From positions 10,567,220 to 10,631,219 of the forward strand of contig CM068839.1 in NCBI GenBank assembly GCA_028554795.2: a stretch of 64,000 nt of DNA, given 5' to 3'. Of this stretch, positions 42,856 to 56,552 are shown piece by piece. Below the pieces are notes generated by a model. That model was not told where the DNA came from. It ran no database searches and saw only the letters and a list, made by a program, of their open reading frames with translations. The first letter of the stretch is position 1; the number at the start of each line of letters is the position of its first letter. Source of the DNA: Sinohyriopsis cumingii. Taxonomy: Eukaryota > Mollusca > Bivalvia > Unionida > Unionidae. The translations under genes were made by a program, and so were the position numbers.

Positions 42856-43021
42856 CGCCGATGTGTATGGTCCAGTGTTGTAGAACTTTCCGTTGAGGTC
42901 TCCAGCCCAGCAGGCATTGTGCCACCAACCTGAGCCGTAGGTTTGTGCACAGTTGCCATAATAGTTGTCCTGGTCACGGTCAAATGTGGAGAATTTCATG
43001 TGATTGGAGGCAAACACGGAT
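42856..43021 (-). CDS. Fibrinogen-domain gene, third FReD exon
   Basis: 166 nt between acceptor TATATTCAG and donor GTGAGTGC. It encodes the calcium-binding loop ([10 protein letters not shown]) and the disulphide pair region [19 protein letters not shown] followed by [12 protein letters not shown], all hallmark fibrinogen C-domain positions. Entry phase 2 fits the preceding exon; exit phase 0 fits the last exon at 38128-38250. Confidence 0.93.
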
Positions 43022-44509
43022 CTGAATATAGTGTTTAAAAATGTCTAAGCTGGGGTCATACTTGTTATGAAAGCTATGTTTGGTTGGAAAATTGGAACCT
43101 TGGGAATATCTCTGCTCAAGACACACACTCTATATTGGAAATTTACGCCATGAGATAAAATTCGAACATGAAGAATGGACAAAATAGCATAATTGTATAA
43201 AAGTGAAGTAAAAGAAAGCAAACAAAAAGTGAGACATTTTAGACGGCCGACACAATACAACTAGGAAAAGAGTGACAAAGTCACAATAGTATCAAAGAAG
43301 CAAAATTTTAAAACATGGACAATACCTCGTTCGGAAAGGAAGTAGAATAAACTGAGCTTAAACGAGCACTTGTGTGTTTCTGAGTCAGCTGGCATGTCAC
43401 ACGAAATCGGTATATATTGAAACATTCCAAAACTGTGATGAAGTTCTAACTTTAAGAAAAATCATTCCTTGAGAAGATTTAAAATTAATTAATAAGGGCC
43501 ATAACTTTCTCAAAACGCAAAGGTGAAGAGACGAAACTTCCGAAAGCAATAAAAATAAGAAAGGCAGTGTTCACACACACAAAATTCCATTAGGATATGT
43601 CGAATGGTTCCCGAGATATGTTAGGTAAAAGGTCTAAACCTATCCTTTCATAATAATCTGTTGTGATTGTAAAAACGCAATCTGGCAGAGTCTACTTATT
43701 TAGGCAAGCCTGTTGTAGAGATCGATATACATACTATGCGAGCTTATGTTTTAGATCGATAAGCATTTGTCTCTGTAAAGATTATTTTATTTTTTGTCTG
43801 TAAATCCGCGTTGTTTCTTATTTGTGCTCGTAATTGTCTGTGATTTTCCATTTCTGCCAGAACTTTTTTAAACTCAGCCGGACTGACAATTTATTTTCAA
43901 TTGCAACAGAGTACAATTTACTGACTGTACTGAGATTTTTTGAGGCGGCAAGCAATTCGTGTGTTTATTCGTGAATGTGCAGTCGCACTGAAATTAATTT
44001 ACTAGCACCACCAGTGACACCAGTTACTATCGTTATAGCTCAGACAATAACCGAGTGTCGCACCTATGATGATTGACGTGGTCGTGATTCCAGTTACACC
44101 AAGACCAACAGTTACTTTCGCAACAGGACCGCAAAAACATTTACGATACTCGTTTGTAGTTTACGATCAGTGCGGTTCTCTTGGTAATTTCATTTCTCAG
44201 CGTTCCTCTTCTTCGATTATTTTTTCTCGACGGTAAGACTTAGGGTCTGACATAGTTCTTATATTAATTGTACAATCGGGTATTTTAATTGCACTACAGG
44301 CAGACGATGTTCAATCTGATCATCACACGCACGCGCACTTTTAGCCAATTACCCTGTTTACTGACACAACTGTCATGCAGTTATAAAAATCCTCTGCCTC
44401 AGGAATACTTAAATCTCCGGAGCTAGTGCGTTCTTGTGCTTTGGCACCCCTCTCATACAAAAGCACACCGATTACTCCCGAACCTTTGACATTTAACTAT
44501 CGTCTTTGT

Positions 44510-45994
44510 TCAATAACTGTTACCTGAACAAGTGAGTCTTTGTTGAACAACAGTCAAGACCTTTCTTAGATGAGTCATTTGTTGGTTTAACATATTTGAT
44601 GGTGAACTTAACTGGCGATTGAGCATTTGCTTGGGCGATGATTCCAAGCTGGGTTCGAGTTGGCATTGATACATCATGGTGGCTCCAGGTATAGATTTCT
44701 GTTTGACCCTTGACAAGATTATATTTTAGTGTGTATGAGTCTGGTTTACGCCGTTTTGAAGAAGATATTCATCTGCAAGTGGAACGAAATTGGTATCAAT
44801 GTTTACATCCGCTGGCAGCGGATCCAACACAACCGTCGGAGGTTAATTCCGCAATCTCATCACCTCGGTCAGATTCCATTACATATATAATAATGATAAA
44901 ATCTAATCTTAAACACGAACACCAAAGACGGTTAAATACCCTTAATGTTAAGTGTGTAATCCTTCGAAATGAATTTCATCTCAAGCAACTTGTGATGCTG
45001 AAAATGCAACAGAAAAGATCCTTGCTTTGTTGTCGGGATTGGAATTAAAATATTCCTGTGGTAAAATAAAGACCAAGATATTTCCTATCATTTATCAATA
45101 TTCCTACAGTGCCCCACGTATTTGTAATTTACTTATGATAAACAAATATGATCCGAACTCGCGCACTTTTAAGATGTGACGTTAAGGTAAATCAAAACCA
45201 TTATTAATAGAATGAAATATAAGTCGCCCACATCCTATAGTACTGGGATCATCGTGTTCAGCTCCTCCTTTGACTAACACTCCTTGAATTACATCCCATG
45301 AACTTACTACGCATTGTTGTGCGGGTACGTGGGCACGTTATTGTTGCAGGTATTATCCTGTTGCAATATCGGCTGTATCAACATAGTCTTTGATAAACGC
45401 AACCGACACCCGATGTCACTAATTTCACCTTTGTCGGTGAGCTTAATCCAGGAATTTACCACAAAGTCGCCTTGAGCTTGACAATAATACCTTGAATGTC
45501 TACGTCTGACGTTTTCAGTTGGCCAGTTTGATCTTCAAAAATCAAAAGTTCACCTGGATTGACACCGACAACAACACGACTAGTAAACTCAAACAAATCC
45601 GCTTTGACAGCAAATAGGCTCAGATTTACCATCATCACCGTATCATCGAGTTGAGTAATGTCCGTAAATGTTAATAGACTTTGTTGTATAATATTTCACG
45701 ACCTTTAATGTGAAATCAATAAGTGTTTGCGGTGTTGGTGGGCACTCCAGTTTACACAACGCTTTAACAACAAGATGACCGCGTATGGGGCCATCCAACC
45801 GTGTTTGTACTGTCATAGTCGAATAAAACAACGGTTCGTGTCCACGCTTGATAAATAGTTAACCTTAACTGACGGTGCAAGTCCATACGAGTCAAAATGC
45901 AACTATGTTTAGGTGTGATCATGTATGGGACCCAGTGATATGAGGCGCCGTAGCGGACAAAAGCTGAAAGTTGCCGTTGAAATTTTAATGTCAT
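44510..45994 (-). pseudogene. Unassigned open fragments of the intronic element
   Basis: Several minus-strand frames of 60-76 codons (e.g. 45764-45994 with FVRYGASYHWVPYMI, 45456-45638, 44510-44716) are more protein-like than the surroundings and share the strand of the polymerase relic. They may be further genes of the same element, but no family was recognised. Confidence 0.3.
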
Positions 45995-46089
45995 ACGTCC
46001 ATGATTCCAATTTCACATGTTGTATCAAAAATGTTTTGAGCGATTACGCTTATTGGTGAGTCTGATACCGTGGCTATTGCCATCATTAT

Positions 46090-46790
46090 TACATGGTCAT
46101 CGTACCGACACAGTTATGAAGCACCACAGGGATGTTTGTTTTGTTGGGATAAATTCTCGACGGTAAATTACACGCGTTGCGTGCAGTACCTCTGTATGCT
46201 CTAGTGATATGACAGTGATCATGAACTTTGGAACCGGGATTTGCTCTTTATCGGAGGATTTCTTTGCTCTTCAGTGAAACCCTTTTCACACATCCAGCAA
46301 TGAGTGGCTGTGGAAAACTCACAAATGTTATCACCTTACATTATTATGCATGCTGGTGTGTAGAGCTGCTGCCGTATCAATTTTGCCGCAACTTCGATTG
46401 ATCTGAGAAATGTCTCAACTGTGTTTATCGAGCATACATTCTAGACACGATAAGGGACCGGCTATTCTGTTTTGCTATCTCATCGAAATACTACATAACA
46501 AAGACGCATGGAATTTGTTCAGCGAATTGCACTGTTTGATCGGTATCAGGCTCATTCGTATGTTTGTTAGCAGAGCTGGACGCATTTGCGTCTGCCACTG
46601 AAACATCCAGGCGTTCAAAATCCGCATGGATGGTATACAGGACTTTCATCTTTCTTTGTTTTGCAGTCAATTTGACAGTGTTTTCACTAATCTTTAAAAT
46701 GACTTGTACGCTGTGATTTTTCACTGATACCACCAAGGTTAAAGTCGTGACTGGTAAACAGTTTTTGAGTGTTAAATACATGCATACAAC
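46090..46790 (-). pseudogene. Relic of a second, distinct family-B DNA polymerase
   Basis: Near 46610-46660 the minus strand reads KMKVLYTIHADFERL, the Exo I region (ADFE) of the DNA_pol_B_2-type polymerases found in many invertebrate mobile elements. It is followed by EQIPCVF, a usual companion. About 250 bp further, near 46275-46310, CWMCEKGFTEEQ appears, then in another frame (46096-46235) KVHDHCHITRAYRGTARNAC, NLPSRI and IPVVLHNC. This C-x2-C ... D-H-C-H ... C-N-L ... I-P-V-x-x-H-N block is typical of that polymerase group. Stops and shifts abound; the palm domain was not found. It differs from the Polinton polymerase at 18-22 kb. Confidence 0.7.
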
Positions 46791-47640
46791 GGCTGAATTG
46801 GTAGTTCTTCGTGTATGCTTGCTGTGTCGGTTACGCAGTCGACCAAGGTCCTTTAACCATGCGCAAAGGGATACTAGTTATGTTTCTTTCATTTCACTCA
46901 GCAACAACAAATCAATCAGTATTCGCTTGTTTCGACCTTGGGGAGATAAGGCAAATGGATAAAAACCGCTGTCATAAGTGAACACCTTAACAGCGATACA
47001 CAGGTTAAGTATTTCAAGTGTGTCTTAAGTGTGACTTTGGTATCCTGCAAGGGAAATTCGATATCACCAAAATTGATTTTACCTTGCTATCGTCAGTATT
47101 TTCGAGCCAAGTCTTATTTGTCACTGACCGGCTATAACGCTGACAATATTGTCCATTCAAAACATATGTTGTCAGTGTTACTTTACGTTTATAGCCAACA
47201 TTGGCGCCAACCCAGTCTGTTTTCGGTATATAACTGGAACACGAAACAGTCGATACGATGACAGATGAACCTTGAGTGACGAACATCTTTCTAGAGTCCA
47301 TCTCGATCCTGCATAGGTGTATTTCTCCAGCATTTCGAGAATCATCGCAATGCCTCTGCCAAGTTAATCACTGATGGCGCTCCGGTACAGGATACCTCTG
47401 CGATTCCACAGAGCAATAGTTGTTGTTTTCTATCCAGCCTTGTCATCATTTTGCGGCATAACTAGACGTGCATTCAAAACCATGTCTGCTTTGAGCCCAG
47501 CGTGACCAAAGTTTTGTAAATAGTTGTCGAGTTTGCCTGATGTGTCTGTGAGCGGAACAATTGCCATTTGATTTTCCAATTCGCCACTGTTTCTGGAGTT
47601 TGAATTCTGGTACTTGTGATTTGTTGCGTTTTTATAGGAA
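46791..47640 (-). other. Possible upstream part of the intronic element
   Basis: Protein-like minus-strand frames (e.g. 47014-47301) upstream of the polymerase relic, not identified. Could be its N-terminus or another gene. Confidence 0.25.
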
Positions 47641-50425
47641 CATACTCAGCCACTTCAAATGCGATTGATGGGACGAGACGATGACGACGGTTTTGTTTAT
47701 AGTTATCTACTACTGCAAGGATGTCGGATTTTATCGCACCTCAAGGTTTTTGGATATTATGCTCACGTGCAAATTGTCTTAGTTGGTTTGCCGGTGTTTT
47801 TTATTTTTGTTCTTGCTATCGCAATTGCAAGCGGTGGAGGTTGTGGTGATACCTGTGGATTCAGTGTAAATATGGGTCTCAGTCATTCAAGTATGTCTGC
47901 TTTTTTCTTACGACTTGGTATATATATTTCATTCTGTCATGCAAGCTGCTTTAGCCGCGTTACAGTAGGCATGCTATACAAAGGGGAGTGTGAATCGTTT
48001 TTCTAATTGAGAAACTGTGTTGATGGCTTGTTTTTTTTTTCACTCGGTATTTTGGCAGGATTAGAAACGGAAATCGTTTCAGTCCTGATGACTATTTCAT
48101 TATTTTGTTTTATCGATTTGTGTTGCTGCATATGTGTTTGAGCAGCCACAGGTGTTTGTGGGTTTTTTTAGCACTCTTTATAGTACTCACGAACAGACCC
48201 ACAAGACTGACAAAGATGATTACGTGATTTGATTCTAAGGCCCCATTTATGGCAGTGTCGTGCTCCCAGCAATCACGTAATATATGCGTGTGTGCTTTAC
48301 AGTACCCATAAAGACATGTTCTGACACAGAGCTTGTATTTTCCAAAGCAGAGAACTTTGCACTTTTTGCGTCCCAATGTCAAGTAACTTTCTATATATAC
48401 GCGTTATCATTTTATCTGACATTACCTTGCTCATAACGCAATGTGTTTGTCGCCGCTTCACTATAAGCTGGATGGACAAAGAACATTATAATATTCTTCA
48501 TTCGACAGATATATGGTAAATCGAAGTTTTAAACTGGTATTCTCAGATATATGGTAAATCGAAGTTTTATATTGGTATTCTCAGATAAAATATTAAACTG
48601 CCTTTGACTTTCTTGAAAAGACATGGGAAGTAAAATAAAATCATATCCATCTTGAGTCAAGACAAATCAAGCTCAAATGACCCGTCACTGAGGGTTATAC
48701 CACTTGAGATGTATAAAAGTCTTTGCGCTGGAACAAATAACATCAAATTTCTGACCAAGTGGGTGAATTTCTTGGAGATATTTTGCTTCATTGCTTTTAG
48801 CAATATGTTCTAAAAATTAATCTCGATACTCACGCTTCCGCAAGTCTGCAACGTCGTATATTACTTCATGCAAAAACTTCTCTTCTCGAGTGGGTGGGTC
48901 GACTGCTTCGCATGTATAACTATATTGGCACACATCTTGGTATGCGTGGTATTTCCGTTCTCACAACTATTGACATTCCTACACTTATGACCCAGAAGCA
49001 TTTGTTTAATTTACTTGTTCTTGAACATCCTCCTCACTGACCGCATGATAAAGATCACTCACTACATACGCAGTGGGTGACTTATGTTTGGTTGTGGCCT
49101 TACTCTTTCATGCACGATATTCCGCAGATTCTTTTAGTTTTATTTGCCTCAAACTCTGCCCAAGTATATTTCGTTCTGTTTCTAAAGTTACTACCAGATT
49201 CATCAAGTTATCAATGTGTTTTCAATTTGTTTTGGAAATTTCGAACGTCTTCTGTGTTCTCTAATGAACATGTGTGGTGGATTCAAACGGTACGGCGATC
49301 TTATTTTATCCGTCACATTTGTGGCATTTCATTCTTTTGCCAGGTTCACGCCTCTACTAGAAACTTCCATGAATTCCTGCAGTATATGTTGTGAATCAAT
49401 GGCTCGGCTACCACTCAACATTTCTTTATCAATTACCACAATATTTTAATACAAACTATTCCCAACTCGATTCAACTCAGCTATATTTTCTTTCTGCCAG
49501 TACAAAATTATAAATGTACAAAACCCATGTAATGGATGCTATAACACATTGTGGAGAACACTGCTGTGAAGAAAACTAAGTCCACAGCAGAAGCTGACAT
49601 ACGTTCATTGATTCATTGATTCATTGATTCATTCATTCATTCATGCATATGCCTGGGTCTGCTTGCAGTATGTGTATATTAATCGCGACCATAGGCTTGC
49701 CTAAATAAGTACACTATGCGGGATTTCGTTTCTACAATCAAAACAGAGTAGTATACATGGCTAGGCTTTGCCTTTTGTCCCTCTGGGGCAATTGTATCCG
49801 GACAAGAATCTACCCCACCCACCCCACCCATGACTGGATTATCCAAGTCACAAAAGTATGTGCCTATGTGTGTGTGCAGATTGATGAATGCGCAACAGTA
49901 ACTTAGGAGCTAATTATGTCATGGGGATAGAGGCGAGGAAAGGCGAAATTACCCCAAATGGGGCAAAATATGGCAAAACATACAGTTCCATACTACTAGT
50001 TTACAGGTAATTTCCGCAAGGAAGGTCAAGGTCGCGTGTCATACGCTGCGGTATAGTCCGTTAGTATTTAAGTTCTGAATGTTTTTACAAAATCTATAAA
50101 TAGAATACTGAGAATAAAACGCAAACGTTATTAATTTACTTTGATGTCTTGGTGTGAACTGGATCATATGCAAATAGCAAAGGAATACTACTCCGCCACA
50201 TAGGACAAACGACCTTGACTTTGGAAATGGTGTCACAGTGATTTTTCTGATATTCGATTTCATTGATTTTTAATGATTACTTTGGAGAACCACGCCACCG
50301 TCCTTCCAATCATGCTACCATGCCGGATGAATTTTTAAATATTCATTCTCTTATTGTAAAAATATTTTGATTGGCATCGAAACAAAAATACGAATATATT
50401 GCACCACCACCAGTTGCCAACCTTG

Positions 50426-50430
<5 letters not shown>

Positions 50431-50486
<56 letters not shown>
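50431..50486. repeat. (AT)n microsatellite
   Basis: About 28 AT units in the intron. Confidence 0.97.
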
Positions 50487-50489
<3 letters not shown>

Positions 50490-50800
50490 TAGGATATTTT
50501 TTCCCAAATATTCTGACATTTCATACTTTCATACTACAGTGATATAATTTCAAATGCATGTGAAAGATCTGAAGGCAAGAGAAAGTCTAACTAGTCGTCC
50601 CCAGCCAATTTTGACTGACAGAAGAAGAAGAGGAAGAATAAAAAGATGATGATGACTATGATGATGAGGATGGCGACAATGATTCTGGTAGCAACGATGA
50701 TTATGATGACAATCACTATGACAATAAAGCTAATTTTGATGGCGAAGACAATGGTAACTTTGATGACGATTATGAAGTTGAAGAAGGAGTAAACACTCAC

Positions 50801-51073
50801 GCCGGATAATTTAAGGCATCGCCGGCGTTGCCGCGGTAACCACCAACATTTAGTTTGAAACCGCTGGCTTCGTTCGAAAGGGTGAACTGGTCATACTCAG
50901 CATAAACATATCCGCCCTGCCAGTCCCACATATCGAGTCTGAGGATCATGCTGCGGTTTGCAATAACATTGTACACCCTTTGAAGACCCCACCAGAAGTT
51001 TGCGTTCAGTTCCCCAAACCCGTCCCGGTATTCCGTCCAGTTGCGATTGAAGTCCACTACGTCAGAAACACGC
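50801..51073 (-). CDS. Fibrinogen-domain gene, second FReD exon
   Basis: 273 nt between acceptor TTTACCAG and donor GTGAGT. It encodes VDFNRNWTEYRDGFGELNAN, FWWGLQRVY, LRLDMWDWQGGYVYAEYDQF and GGYRGNAGDAL, the core of the fibrinogen C-terminal domain. In family members this fold binds carbohydrate or other ligands. Entry and exit phases agree with the neighbouring exons. Confidence 0.95.
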
Positions 51074-51119
51074 CTGGTAAAGAAGTAAAGAAAGTGATTG
51101 CATTTATTTATGTATTATT

Positions 51120-51148
51120 TCATATACATACATACATAAATACATACA

Positions 51149-51180
<32 letters not shown>

Positions 51181-51182
51181 CA

Positions 51183-51213
<31 letters not shown>

Positions 51214-51246
51214 CATGCATGCATGCATACATACATACATACATAT
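51120..51246. repeat. (CATA)n microsatellite
   Basis: CATA units with a few GCAT and TATA interruptions, within the short intron between the first two FReD exons. Confidence 0.97.
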
Positions 51247-51265
51247 ATTCATGTTGTTTCCTTAC

Positions 51266-51410
51266 CTTTGAAACAATGTCCACCCCCCATTGTCGGTGGC
51301 CATGTCACAGGAAGCAAGAGTGAAGTTTCCTTCCGGAAAAACAATGCCGTACACGCCAGGGGTTGACATGTTGAAGTAGGTCCTGAGATCATAGCAATCT
51401 CGCATGGGAG
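51266..51410 (-). CDS. Fibrinogen-domain gene, first FReD exon
   Basis: 145 nt between acceptor TTCAACAG and donor GTAAGG. It encodes MRDCYDLRTYFNMSTPGVYG, then LASCDMATDNGGWTLFQR, the canonical start of a fibrinogen-related domain (first disulphide Cys, SGVY-like and C-D-M-x-T-D-x-G-G-W-T). Entry phase 1 is compatible with the phase-1 EGF exons upstream, so the gene reads EGF-EGF-EGF-FReD, a layout of secreted or membrane-bound recognition proteins such as fibrinogen-related immune lectins. The 5' end of the gene (signal peptide) lies beyond the window. Confidence 0.94.
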
Positions 51411-52954
51411 CTGTTGAACAAGCATTGATACAAAACTATAGGATTGAATGCGCTTCTTAACTGAAGATCGTTTAAGAAGAACATCTGAAATAATATGTGC
51501 AATGGCAAATATAACATTCATGTAAGTAAAGTCGACTTTTTTGGCCTCAGTGACGGATTTCTCAGTTACTTTCTAATAAGATTCAATTTTGAACTATTTA
51601 AAGTTTACACCCAATTCTCTGGGTTCAATGTCCAATCTACTGATGAATTCAATCCCCACATCCGGTAACGATTCATCAATGTAACCTCATTAAACTTTGA
51701 AGAAACAAGATCAGACAGGAAGTTTAAAGTCCGTCAGTAGTAGCATTTTAACGATATGAGACCAACTGGTCAATTCCGGCTCCCAACTCCTGAAAACCTT
51801 CTATATTCCTTATTAAGGACGTTTATACGTGCCTGCATCTATGATTGTAACCCGCGTACGCCACCAAGCGAAGTTCCCACCAGTCAGATCAATAAAACCG
51901 CTGTGAGCTTTTTGTAACACTGATGTTATTGATCTACAGTGTACTGGCTCTCGTGTTTCTTGTATAAGGCAGTTTAAATCGAGAAATGGAGTATTCCGCG
52001 TTACCTATCATTACCAATCAGGAAGCAGAAATTTTCTTAACTTAAGCGACTTTTACCACTGTCGATGTGAAAAAGACTCAAATTATTGTTGATGGAAGTG
52101 CTACAAAATCATTTAGACACGGAATCACGATACCAAGAACCTAGCTATGATAAACATGTTGGATTACTAATCAAATCTTTAAAACTTGTAAACTTGTCGG
52201 ACCAATCATGCGAACTTTATCAGTGTTATGTACACTTTGGTGTGGTAATTCTAACTGGTCTCGTTTTATACTGACTAATAAGGGAGGGAGATGTTATGTT
52301 TATATATGAATTTCTTTTCTTTGACATGTTAAAACTTATTGTTGCGTCTTCTAGTAGAGTGGCATACTCTCATGGAAATATTGCATGTTCGAAGGACAGT
52401 GGCGAAAATTATTTTAACTTTCTTTAATAATTATGGAAACGTCGAGAGCTTAGGATGGTTGCGCATGCAATGAAAGTCAATGTTGATTATGCTCTATTAG
52501 TGTCAGTTATAACTACAACTCATAATTATTTGAGATGCAGTTTGGTCTGAAACAACCTCTGAGTGTTCTGGGATGCCGTTTGTCACTCTCAAGGCTCATG
52601 GGGTTGAAAATTCAAGACATCGTAATTGACACTGACTATAATATATATGTTGATTGTTAGAAAAATATGCAGCAGTTCAAACAGCAGCTTGCTTATTATT
52701 CTCAAAGAAATGCTGCCTAAAAGCACAGCCTGAGCGGATAGTTTCAGTTTGCATAAGAATATTATATTAAGTAATCACAATGGCTAAATACATAATGTTG
52801 AAAACTTCATATATTGACACGTATATTATTTAGAAAAAAATTTATGAGCGTACCTATTGCTGAAATTAAATTACTCGAGCAATGGCGTTTTTGTGACGCC
52901 ACAGAAAAGATTAAATCAAAATTTCGCCTTAGTGCATCATATCGAATCGCCCAA

Positions 52955-53160
52955 ACAATAGTATATAATGTCTAAAAAAATAGTCTATAATGTCTCCAAA
53001 CAATAGTCTATAATGTCTCAAAATGATAGTCTATAATGTCTCAAAACAATAGTCTATAATGTCTCAAAACAATAGTCTATAATGTCTCAAAACAATAGTC
53101 TATAATGTCTCAAAATAATAGTCTATAATGTCTCAAAACAATAGTCTATAATGTCTCAAA
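52955..53160. repeat. 23-bp tandem repeat, about 8 copies
   Basis: Unit ATAGTCTATAATGTCTCAAA plus ACA. Confidence 0.95.
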
Positions 53161-54339
53161 TACGTAACTGGAGCTTCCTGATAAATTAATCGAGCTAAGT
53201 ATCGTGATGGGGAGAAAAAAACGACGAAAACTCTGCGAAGCATATAACACGAAGTGTTACTATTCATTATACGATATTGTGTAAGAAAAGTTTTAATGGC
53301 TTAGCTTAATCGAAGATATTGAAATGACCTATGAAGACCACAGTGAAAAGAGCAATGTGAAAATCAATTCGAAAATGCCTGCTGCATATAATATAACAAT
53401 GGCATCCACACCAAGCTTTCATGAGGTATACGCAGATGTACAACGCAACAGAAACGAAGCATCTCAGTTAGCGGAGCAAACAAACATAGCTGAGATATAC
53501 AAATACTCCGCGAGATTTTATATTGTTGGACACAAAAGTGAAAATGTGGTCGTGTTCGAAAGTTCGAGTTGGTGCAATGCTCGGTGATTGGTCATTCGGG
53601 CTATTTTGGCCGAGACCGACTTCATGAAACTTCGATGCGGATTTGCGAGCGAATTTGCAAAGAATCCAGAAATTACAAGCATGTTTATTTGCAAAAGTCT
53701 GATCTATAAATTTCTATTCCCATAACATAAAAGTATGGTATGTCGTTTGCTGGGGTCTAACATATAATATATAGTTTGACCAGATTCCGTTATCTCTGCA
53801 CGTACATGAGGCGATAAAACAAAGTGACTGGAAAAAAGCAACCCATTAAATAACGTAGCGTGTATATAGAAAGTTATATGGCACTGGGAAGCTATCAATG
53901 AAAAGGCGTTAAGATTACATATTGCTTGGATTTCCCCCAAAACATGGCCCCGGATTATCTGTAGTCGATGGTGGCGTCCATGTATCTTCCATGCCACAAT
54001 CACCATCTGACACAACTTCTTCTCCCCCTTATTGACCAGGACAGGCACCCATTGGGAACCTTCATAACGAAACTGAGCATTAGAGATCTATATGATATTT
54101 AATAAAATAACAGCCGTACGTGGACGTGTGATACCCTTGACTGCTCTCGGTGTAAATAAACACGTGTTCGTAGCGTTTCAGAATGCGCATCGAGTGGATG
54201 ACGGGAAATCACGTAGTGCGGGGACATTTGACCAGTTTTAAGTTACTCAACGATTAAACGACCATTAGAAACCCGCCAAAGAAATTTTGCTTAACTTCAC
54301 AGAAACTTATGTCGCATGTGCATATCACAATCTGGTTGT

Positions 54340-54592
54340 ATAAGGCCTGTTGTGGGGTTTAACACATTTTTTCGGCACATGATAGGCTATACATGGCGGC
54401 CAGTATTAATGGTGGAGGAAGAACCCGGGAAAACCCCAGAAAGAACCACCGACCCACGAGAAGCTTCTGGCAAGCTGTCTCACATACCAACATTGGCCGA
54501 ATCCAAGACTCGAACCCACACAGACAGAGATGAGACGGCAGTGATCCGTAACGGATAGCACTTATGACCACTCGGCCACTCGGGGCCCCATC
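54340..54592 (-). mobile_element. tRNA-derived SINE, near full length
   Basis: Read on minus: a tRNA-like head with A-box-like GGCCGAGTGGTC and B-box GGGTTCGAGTC, then a body shared with the copies at 1623 and 63003 (GGGTCGGTGGTTCTTT, CCTCCACCATTAATACTGG, GCCATGTATAGCC), ending AAACCCCACAACA. The head resembles a class II tRNA (Ser/Leu type), which is inference. Confidence 0.85.
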
Positions 54593-55627
54593 TAAATGTT
54601 GACACAGGCCTGCAAGTTCTCCAGAACACATGGAGTTATTTAAACAGTTATTGGCTGATATGTATTTTCATGCACGTGTAGGTGTTGTTACCGCCAATTG
54701 TTACAGATGTAGTGGAGTGATCCTTTCCGACATGATTCTGTTGTCTGCGGACACAGGTGGACGAATGAGGGTCATTGATGCGCCTGTGGAAAATTCGAAG
54801 TGGATTTCCCAAACTCGTAACTGAACGGCACACGTAAATTAATGTGTTATCACGAAGTTTAAGCTGGTCTTTACCATAACCATCATGCAAAAATAAAGAG
54901 CACAATAAGAAACTACTGCGGGGTCAAACTTTAATCAAGATAACTGGAATTGTCCACGTATTGCTAAGCTCAAACAACTTCAACAGCTGAAGACGGCCAA
55001 ACAAAAGAACACTTCGTCGACATTAAAGTTGTCAAAGTCAGAGGTGGCGCAAATGCAAAAGAGCAGTGGAATATTGTCTTTTCTCGTGGAAACTTCTGCG
55101 TTGCTGGTGGCAGCAACTCTCTCTCTCTGTTGTAAAATCAGCTATGTTAGGGACTGTCTGAACCGCATCCGGAATGGCTCAGAAAAAAACGTTTGGCTGA
55201 CCCATAGGGTCTCGTCAACGAATAGATCAAAGACAAACTTATTCGAATACCTGGGGCAACTCGAAAAAGTACATTGTCTAAGGTTTTTGATTCCCCGATA
55301 CGACTCGCAAAGGTCTTTAGTTGTGGTCTCGCCGTTGACGGCCACAGTGCGTCCATTGACCAATTTTGATTTACTCGCGCCGATAAATTCAGTCAAGCAT
55401 TTCCGAGGTGTCTATATGCGGTACGAGTTTGTGTCGAGGATCACGTATGTGCGAAACTGGAACCATTACCCTTTATTCTATAGTAGGACCTGGGACTCAT
55501 TGGTTTGCATACGTTATAACTCCTCCACATCATTTTTACTTTGACTCATAGGTGCTTGAAAAACCTGAACCTAACATCTTAAATGTGGTCGAGTCTAGAT
55601 CACATTTATTCATCTTATGGTGATCAG

Positions 55628-55922
55628 GAAGCGAGTGGGGTACAAAAATAATATTGATAAATGGGGTACAAAAATAATATTTATAAATGGGGTACAAAAA
55701 TAACATTGATAAATGGGGTACAAAAATAATATTGATAAATGGGGTACAAAAATAATATTAATAAATGGAGTACAAAAATAATATTGATATATGGGGTACA
55801 AAAATAATATTGACAAATGGGGTACAAAATTAATATTGATAAATGGGGTACAAAATTAATATTGATATATGGGGTACAAAAATAATATTGATAAATGGGG
55901 TACAAAAATAATATTGATAAAC
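55628..55922. repeat. 26-bp tandem repeat, about 11 copies
   Basis: Unit ATTGATAAATGGGGTACAAA plus AATAAT. Confidence 0.96.
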
Positions 55923-56552
55923 AATCAGGTGCATATGGTTTCGACGGTCGAAATGGAAAACCACCGACATCACTCCATGCACAGAAACAAAGCCGAGGCA
56001 CTATCGACCTCAAACAGGTGCATGACTTAACATTAATTAAAAATCGAGTGAATGTTTGTCCGCGTAATAAGCTCACAGCGGCATTATTGATCTGACCGGG
56101 TCACCCCGAGAGAACTTCGCTTGGGGGCATACGCGGGTTACATTCATTTATGCACGCGTGTGCAGACGTGCTCAAAAGAAAAAAGTCATTTGGAATATAG
56201 ACGGGCTTTAGAGGTTGATAACCGGAATCGGTCTCATATCGCTATAATGCTACTACTCCATCTGAACCAATTCACACTTACGATATGAATCAGATCACAT
56301 TCTAAATGAGTTAAATTGTACAAGTGAGGTTCTGCCAACGAATGCTCCAAATTTGTACGGTTTTATGCTTATCTTTTTAGAGAGAAAAATGTATATAGTG
56401 TCATTTTTGAATAACAGCAATTTTTGGAGGGAATGAATTCCTGAACCTAATAATCAGCATTGGCAGACGTGAGAACTTAAAGAGCATCATACGTTCACCA
56501 GAATACAAAAATGTCTTCGAAATTTTTTAATGAATTATTTAACTATACAATA

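Larger units (their letters stand above)
43022..50800. other. Large intron of the fibrinogen-domain gene (~7.8 kb)
   Basis: Contains the relic of a DNA polymerase element at about 46 kb and an (AT)n tract near 50.4 kb. The stretches 43022-44300 and 47650-50400 show no recognisable gene. Confidence 0.7.
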
